From contig CANBUY010000018.1 in assembly GCA_947372745.1 (NCBI GenBank), forward strand, positions 1 to 46,136: a stretch of 46,136 nt of DNA, read 5' to 3'. This DNA is from Comamonadaceae bacterium (GTDB lineage: Bacteria; Pseudomonadota; Gammaproteobacteria; Burkholderiales; Burkholderiaceae_C). The notes beneath the pieces are model-generated. The model was not told the DNA's origin. It made no database searches and was given only the letters and a program-made list of their open reading frames with translations. Below, one piece after another: positions 18,601 through 27,600 of this stretch (its first letter is position 1; each line of letters begins with the position of its first letter). The position numbers and the translations under genes are program-made.

Positions 18601-21600
18601 GAGTTATCAGAGTAATAAATGCCCGTCCAATCTTCTGCAGTGAACTCGTGATCTCTCGTGAAAGCGTCAAGGGCCGGCGTGAGCTGGAGTTGACTGCTAT
18701 CACCTATCTGAAATACGACGCTAGCATTCCTAGCGTTAATGTCACCATCAAGAGCTGTCAAGTAGGATTGGTCAATGAGGACGGAAGTAGCATCAAGGGT
18801 AATCTGGCTACCATTGCCGGCACCAATTTCTATCTTATCGTTATCAGCAGTCAAAGTTTGACCGGCTGTCACGTCGTGCTGATGAATCGACACCTGGTTG
18901 TAGTCGCTATAACTGGTTGCATAATCCTCAAAACGATTATGATAGTTAGATTGCGGATTATCCCACGTTGCGAATCGTGCATCGTAGCTCACAGAGCTTT
19001 GGGGCGCGATGTGAATATCCGAACTGTCACCAGCCAATACCGATATCTGGGCTGAGCTCAGGTCTACATAGTAGGCCCCGGCACTAATGCCTCCCTGATT
19101 AATGTAGATTTCGGTGCCACTCAAACTGATCATCGAGTTGCCAGACACGGGCGGTGTATTGAGTCCAATCTCGTCGAGATGATCAACCGCCACCAGCACA
19201 TGCGCACCGGCCAAACTGACGTTGTTAGTTGCAGTGATATCGGATTGGTTAATAAACACATCGGCACCGCCGAAGTAAGTGGACCAGCCAGCAGTAAGCG
19301 TGTAACCTGCATACACATTACCAGGCGTCCAATTACTAAAGCTATAAGGAGTACTGACATCACCATCAATAGTAATGAGCGCATCATACCCACCGGTGAC
19401 ACGCACTGAAGCATCGGTCCCATCCACGCTGCCATTGAAAGCACGAATGTCGAATTGATCAACAGAAGCGCCATACTCAAGCGTGATGTCGCCACCATTA
19501 GCCACATTGACATCCACGCTGGCCGCACTGACATTGACCCAGGCGCCTGTTATATTGTTTTGCGCAATATAGGCATCGTTCACGGTGATCACTGAATTGT
19601 CACCGGCGGCCAAGGTCACGTGGGCATCAGAACCATCGATACCATCATTGGCATAGATGTATTGCTGTGACACATAAGCACTGCCATCAATCTCGACGTA
19701 GGCACCATCGCCACCCTCGACATTTACACCTGCATTGTCAATATCCATCCAGCTGCCTGCTGTCAGGTGATCTTGCGATACATAAGCACCATCGGTGTAG
19801 ATACTGGCGGCGTTAGTGTCGTCACTGCCCACGGTGATGCCGACTTGGGCACCGGTTGCATCAATGTAGCCACCAGCGGAGATGTTGTTTTGCTCCACAA
19901 ACACCGCACCGGGTACATCCACATTGCCGCCGTTGCCTGCAGTAACCACCGCACGCGCACCCCAGAGGTCAATGTCGTTATAAGCTGTCATCTCAGTTTG
20001 AGACACATAGACGTCGTCTGCTGAGATGTAACTGTTGTTACCAGCAGCAACTGTGACATTCGCGCCGCTTACGCTGATGTCGCCGTTGACAGCACTGATC
20101 CAGTTTTGCTCAATATAAGCGCTGCCATACAAGCTGATTTCTGCATCATTGCCCACACGGACCTCAACGCTTGCCGCGCTGATGTTCACATAACCAGCGG
20201 TCATGTGGTTTTGCTCGATAAATGCATCGTATGCAGTGATGACGCTACCTGCGCCTGCGGCCACGGTCACATGGGCATTTGCCGCATTGAGTTCATAGTA
20301 ATTTCCCGCATAGTTTTCAGTTTGTGACACATAAGCGCTGCCATCGATCTCAATGTCTGCACCATCGCCACCCACTACATTTACACCTGCGTTGTCAATT
20401 TGCATCCAGCTGTCGGCTGTCAGGTAATCTTGCGATACGTAGGCACCATCAGTGTAGATACTGGCTTGGTTAGTGTCGTCGCTGCCCACGGTGATGCCAA
20501 CTTGTGCACCGGTTGCATCAATGTAGCCGCCGGCGGAGATATTGTTTTGCTCCACAAACACCGCACCAGGCACATCCACATTTCCGCCGTTGCCTGCAGT
20601 AACCACCGCACGCGCACCCCAGACCTCAATGTCGCTATAAGCCGTCATCTCAGTTTGAGACACATAAACATTGTCAGCAGAGATGTAGCTGTTGTCACCC
20701 GCCACCAGGGTAACATTCGCGCCGCCTGCTCTTAGTTCGGCATTGGTGGCACTGATCCAGTTCTGCTCAATGTAGGCATTGTCGTACAAGCCGATATTGG
20801 CATCGTCGCCCACACTCACCTCAACGCTGGCTGCGCTGATGTTGAGATAAGCGGCCGTCATGTAGTTTTGTTCAATAAACACAGAAGTTGCAGTGACATC
20901 AGCCCCTGACCCTGCGGCAACGGTCACCTCGGCATAGGCACCATAAATCCCATCGGTAATGGTGCCCGCATGGATGTCAGTTTGCGACACATAGGCGCTG
21001 CCATCAATATAAACCTCAGCACCATTGCCGGCAATGACATTCACGCGAGCGTCGTCAATATCGAGCCCAGTACCTGCTGTCAGGTGGCTTTGCGTGACAT
21101 AGGCACCATCGGTGTAGATACTGGCGCTGTTGTAGTCGTCGCTGCCTACGGTAATGCCCACTTGCGCACCTGTCGCATCAATGTAGCCGCCGCCTAAGAT
21201 GTTACTTTGTTCGATATAGACCGCACCAGGTACATTGATCTCGCCATCGTCACCCGCGCTAACGACCGCACGACTTCCATACAAGAAGACATTGGTACCA
21301 GCTTGGATATCGGTTTGCTGCACATAAACATCGTCAGCTGAAATATAGCTGTTGTCACCTGCTGAAACCGTGACGTGGGCTCCCGAGATATCAATCCCTG
21401 TTACGACATCCCCAGGGACATCGATTTGATTTAAAGCACGAAGGGCCATTTGAGCTACATAGACATCGTTCTCAACATCGATCCAGCCGTTATTTCCAAC
21501 TGCCAATGTCAGCCCTGCGTTGAGCGCATTGATCGAGCCATCGGCCGTGTCTGCAACCTGAACGAGGTAAGCCTCTTGGATGCTCATCGTGCTACCAGCT

Positions 21601-24600
21601 GAGACATCAACGTTCGCGTTCGACATACTCAGATCACCACCGGCTGACAGCGCAGCCTGGAAGATGCTCACGGAAGCAAGCGAGGTATCGAAGGTATTTG
21701 TCAACGGATTATTGCCGTGATCTGTGGAGAAAACACCATCTATTGCCGTGCTGTAGTAATCACGTTCATATGTAGTACTGTAATGATCAACCAAGCTGAT
21801 GCTGTTGTACGCATGAATCGAGAGGTTGGCACCCGACAGGTTGACGTCACCGTCACGCGCTGTGATAGCAATTTGATCAATATAAATATTGCCTGCGATC
21901 ACACTTTCGGCAGAGATATCCACTGAAGCATTGATACCAGAAATGGGGCCGTTGTCTGCAGTGATGTCAGTTTGTGACACATACACACTGGCGAAGTCGG
22001 TTTCTTCGAAATAGTAGGTGTAGTCGTTCACGATGGTGGTTGTATCCAGACCCAAAAGGGTTGCCATCGTGACTTCATGCGCATGTGTGTTGTCATAGGC
22101 GGTATGACTAACCATTGCCAGTACGTCTTGACTGAAGACGCCTGCACGCGCAAAGTCAATATTGATACCTTGGGCATCATCACCCATGGCGTGCAATTCA
22201 TTCTGCTCTACGTACACATCACCAGAAAATACTGGATTCGAAAAATCTAATGTTCCATCATAGTAAGTTTCGCCATAAATATCCACTTTGATTGCAGACA
22301 CGTCATGCGCATCGATGCCCCCATCTGTGGCGTAAATGTTGCGTTGTGTCACATAGACTTCTGCACCGTAGGCAGAAGATGATGTAGCCGTTTCGCTGTA
22401 CACATTACTGTTGGTGCCGTTGAACTCGTCACTGTAAAAGGTGGAGTCCGAGAAGGAGGCGTAGGCAAAGTTACCCATTTGAGCATCCACTGCACCACCC
22501 ATACCGAGCGATGTGTAGACATTAAACTCAGAAGCCGTCACATTGGACAGGGTCACATTGCCGTCAAGTGCGGTGATTTCACTCTGATCAACATAAACAT
22601 TATTGACCAGTGAGAATGGAGATATTAGACCAATACTCCACTGTGAAACGTGCACATCTGAGGCATTGATATCGCCATGCTGTGCCGTTAATGCTTCCTG
22701 AATCACATACACATCTGACGATTGAATCTCCACGTCATACGCTGAAAGTTCATCGGAGTAGTTCAATGATGATGTCGCCGTTTGATCATAGGCAACAGTC
22801 ACCGTTCCGATTTCGACTCTATATTGGCTCCAAACGCCAACGTTTGCCCCGCTTAGGTCGATCCCCTCTGTGGCAGAAATATTAGTTTGCTCGATACCCA
22901 CATCACCAACAAGTACGCCCATGCCACCGCCCACGCTGATGCCAGCATTGCTTGCGTCGACCACACCGTTATCAGCCGTGATATTTGTTTGAAGAATACC
23001 AACATCGCCAGCATTCCAGTAGGTGCTGTCGTGTGACTGGTCAAATCCACTCACTATTTCATAGGAGTGTGAGGTCACCACACTGTCAATTAAAGAGACG
23101 AAGCCTCCAACAACCTCAATGGATACGTTATCGAGATTGACGCTGCCACCGTGCATCGACTCTTGCACCAAGGTCACATTACCTGCACCAACACCACCCA
23201 TCGCGTTCATGTAAATACTGGCATCGGAAGCATCGACCAAATCTCGTGCATACAGATGGTCTTGGTACAGACCTACGTCCAACATCTCAAAGCCCGAGAT
23301 GGTACTTTCATAGGTAGGGTATGTGGTATTGATGTCGTTGGCGAGTGTGTAGGAGCCACTTGACTCAATGTCAGTGTACTGATCAACCAGGACAATGCCT
23401 GAGCCTGCTGCCATGAGGTCAATGTGTGCACCGCCCACGCGCACATTCACGTCTTCACCTAAAGCGACAAGATCACCACCCAGATAGGACTGGGTCAAAG
23501 TCACACCAGCGGTTACATGTCCGTCGGCACTAATCATGATGCCGTCGCCAGCTGACAAATGGATCCCCGAGTTTTCTGCAACCAACTCACCCGCGTCGTC
23601 ATACCAAGCGTTTGCAATGATGTGCGACTGATCCAGGGTAATCAGGCCACCTTCGCTGTGAATGGATGGCATACCTGGAATAACGCCGCCGTCAACACTT
23701 TGAGCCAGCATGGTGATGCTGCCACCAGCACTCAGGGTCACACCCGTGGCCAGGAACAGGCTGTCATCTGCTGTTTGGTCAGGGCCTTGAATATCATGGG
23801 CCAAGATATTCACACCATCAAACGTGATGTTGTTGGCGATGTTAAACGTGGCATCGCCGTTGCTTACTTCAATGCCACATTCGTTAATGGTGACATCATC
23901 CGCACCAAAGGTGAACGATGAATTGACAAAGTCAGTGACCTCTACGCCACCCAATACAGTGACATAAGCGCCAAAATCAACCGCTAGGGACTGATCAGCG
24001 GTGACATCCCAATGATTATCAATGCCCACAGCGCCACCAACGTATTGCTGGCAACCGTTTACCAACCAGAGGGCGTCAGTCAGCACATTGGTGGTGACGT
24101 TTCCAGCCACATCGGTGGAGATCGCCGTCACGCCGTAGTGACCATCGGGCCAACCCATGACCAGCTCACTGACATCAAGTGTCCAGTCGCCATTGTTTTC
24201 GACCGTGAGAATTACGCCCGAAAGATTGACACCCTCTTCATAGATTACGCCGTCAAATTCAATGACTAGTCGCTCTCCACGGTCTTCTCGAATGTCGGCA
24301 TGGCCGGTAATCAGTGCGGCAGGGTGTGCTTCAGTATTGTTAGTTGCCAAAAGTGCAACGGTCGTGTCTGCAGGTGGCAGTGCCACTTCGAAACTTGTTC
24401 CGTTGGTCGTGGTGCTGTTGCCAGCCGCATCGGTGACGGTGACCACGATGGTGTGCACGCCCTCGCCTAACGCTTCTGGGGTCACGCTGTAGTGACCCGT
24501 TTCATCAGCCACGGTGGTGAGTGTCTGACCACCCACCACGACAGTCACGGCGGCGCCAATTTCGGCAGTACCGGCGATCTCTGGCGTGTTGATGCTTGTG

Positions 24601-27600
24601 ATGTTGTCGGTGTTTGAGATGCCTGCCGTGTCGCTGGCATGCGTGATAGCACCGGTGGCGCCCGCTGGGGCGAGCGTATCCACGGTAATTGTGGCACCTG
24701 TTACGGTTTGGCTGTTACCAGCCGCATCGGTCACGGTGATTGTTACAGTGTGATTGCCATCGCTTAGTTCAGCAAGGGGGATTACAGCGTAGTCACCATT
24801 GCCATCAGCCACTGTGGTCAGTGTCTGTCCGGCTACAACTACGCTGACTTGCGCGCCAGCCTCGGCATGCCCCGTGATGATGGGCATGGTGTTGGAGGTG
24901 ATGCTGTCGCCAGTCGATGCACCTGTGTCATTGCCAGCATCTTGCTGAACAATTCCTGTGGTAGCTGTAGGCGCCACGGTATCAACCGTCACCGCGTGGA
25001 TGCTACTGGCTGGGCTTGGACCGACGTTGTTGGTGGCGGTCGCGGTCAGGTTGTGCGTTGCACCAGCAGACGCTGCGAAATTCACGCCAGTCAAGCTGTA
25101 GCTACCCGAGCCATTGGCTGTGGTGGTGCCAATGAGGCTAGCACCGTCATATATATTGACGGTTGAATCGGCGGCAGCTGTACCGCTGATGGTCACGCCT
25201 GCCGTATTTTCTGCGCCATTGACTAGGTCATTTCCAGACACAAGCGCGATGGTGGGCGCACTCAAGGCTACACCCACCGTAAAGGGGGTGCCGTTGGTGG
25301 TGGTGGTGTTACCCGCCGCATCAGTCACGGTGATCGTAGGCGTGTAGGTCCCCACGCTCAGTGCCGTGGTCGGTGTTACAGCGTAACCAGAGAGTCCAGC
25401 GACGGCTGTCAAAGTCTGCCCTCCGACAACCACCGTAACGACCGAATACCGCTCGGCAGACCCTGTGATGACTGGTGTGGTGTTGGCAGTGATGCTGTCT
25501 AAAGCAGATGAACCGGTGTCGGTCACAGAGTTGTGCCGGATAGCCCCAGTCACGCCGGTAGGCGCAACCGTGTCAACAATGACAGCATGAATGCTGCTGG
25601 CCGCGCTCGGGCCAACGTTGTTGGTGGCGGTCGCGGTCAGGTTGTGTGTTGCGCCAGCAGACGCAGCGAAATGCACGCCGGTTACGCTGTAGTTACCCGA
25701 GCCATCCGCTGTCGTGGTTTCAATGAGGGTCTCACCATCATAGATCTTGACCGTCGAACCAACGCCGGCCGTACCGCTGATGGTCACGCCTGCCGTATTT
25801 TCCAAACCATTCACTTGGTCGTCACCAGACACCAGCGCGATGGTAGGTGCACTCAAGGCCACGCCCACAGTAAAGGGAGTGCCAGTAATGGAAGTGCTGT
25901 TTCCAGCTGCATCGACCACGGTGATGGCTGGGGTGTAGCTGCCTGCGCTCAGAGATGTCGTCGGCGTCACACTGTACTGACCAGCAACCGCTGTGGTCGT
26001 CAAAGTTTGTCCGCCCACGACTACCGTCACAGTTGTCCCCGACTCAGCAGCACCGGTAATTGCAGGCGTGGCGTTGGATGTGATGTTGTCTGTGGCCAGT
26101 GCACCTGTGTCATTCACTGAATCGTGCTGGACAGAGCCCGTGATTCCGGTAGGTGCTGTGGTGTCAACCGCCACCGCATGAATGCTACTGGCCACGCTTG
26201 GGCCCACGTTGCTGGAGGCGATAGCGGTCAGGTTGTGTGTTGCACCAGCCGACGTCGCGAAATGCACACCCGTCAAACTGTAGGCACCGGCACCATCGGC
26301 TGTGGTGGTGCCAATGAGGACGCCACCGTCATAGATTTCAACAGTCGAATCAGCAAAAGCCGCACCACTGATAGTGACGCCTGCCGTATTTTCCGAAGCA
26401 TTCACACGGTCATCACCGGCTACCAACGCAATAGTTGGCGCGCCCAGCGAGACGCCCACCGTGAAGGGTGTACCGGTGGTGGTGGTGCTGTTGCCCACCG
26501 CGTCGACCACGGTAATGGATAGCGTGTAGTTGCCCACGCTCAGTGCCGTGGTTGGCGTCACACTGAATTGACCAGCGACAGCCGTGGTTGTCAGGGTCTG
26601 CCCACCCACCAGCACGGTTACGGTTGAACCCGTTTCGGCAGCGCCCGTGATCACAGGCGTGGTGTTGGCTGTAAAACTATCGAAATTGGAGGCACCCGTG
26701 TCATTGACCACATCGTGTTTGATAGCACCTGTGATACCGGTCGGCGCTGTGGTGTCAACCGTTACCGCATGGATGCTACTGACCGCGCTTGGCCCGACGT
26801 TGTTGGTGGCAGTGGCGGTTAGATTGTGCGTTGCGCCTGAAGTTGCAGCAAATTGCACACTTGTCAAACTGTAGTTACCTGAGGCATTGGCCGTCGCGGT
26901 ACCCAACAGTGTGACGCCGTCAAAAATGGAGACGATCGAACCAACAGCAGCCGTACCACTGATGGTCACACCCGCTGTATTTTCTGAATCATTGACTTTG
27001 TCATCGCCGGACACCAACGAAATAGTTGGCGCATTCAAGGCCACACTTACCGTGAATGGGGTACCGTTGGTCGTGCTGCTGTTGCCAGCCGCATCGGTCA
27101 CGGTAATCGAGGGCGTGTAGCTTCCCACGCTCAGTGCCGTGGCCGGCATCACGCTGTATTGACCAGAGACCGCAACGGTCGTCAATGTCTGCCCGCCCAC
27201 AACCACCGTCACAGTGGCGCCCGTTTCGGCCGCACCGGTGATTACTGGCGTCGTGTTGGCAGTGATGTTATCGACAGCAGATGAACCGGTGTCATTCCCA
27301 ACGTTGTGCAAAATAGCGCCCGTCGCAGCAACTGGTGCCACGGTGTCAACAACCAAAGTTTGGATGCTGCTCGCAGGACTTGTTCCCACGTTGTTGGTGG
27401 CGGTAGCGGTCAGATTGTGTGTTGCACCAGCAGACGTTGCGAAATTGACACCAGTCAAACTGTAGAGGCCCGAATCATTGGCTGTTGTGGTGCCAATGAG
27501 GCTTGCACCGTCATAAATCTTGACTGTCGAACCGACGGCTGCCGTACCGCTAATGGTAACGCCAGCTGTATTTTCTGTTGCATTGACCAAGTCACCGCTA

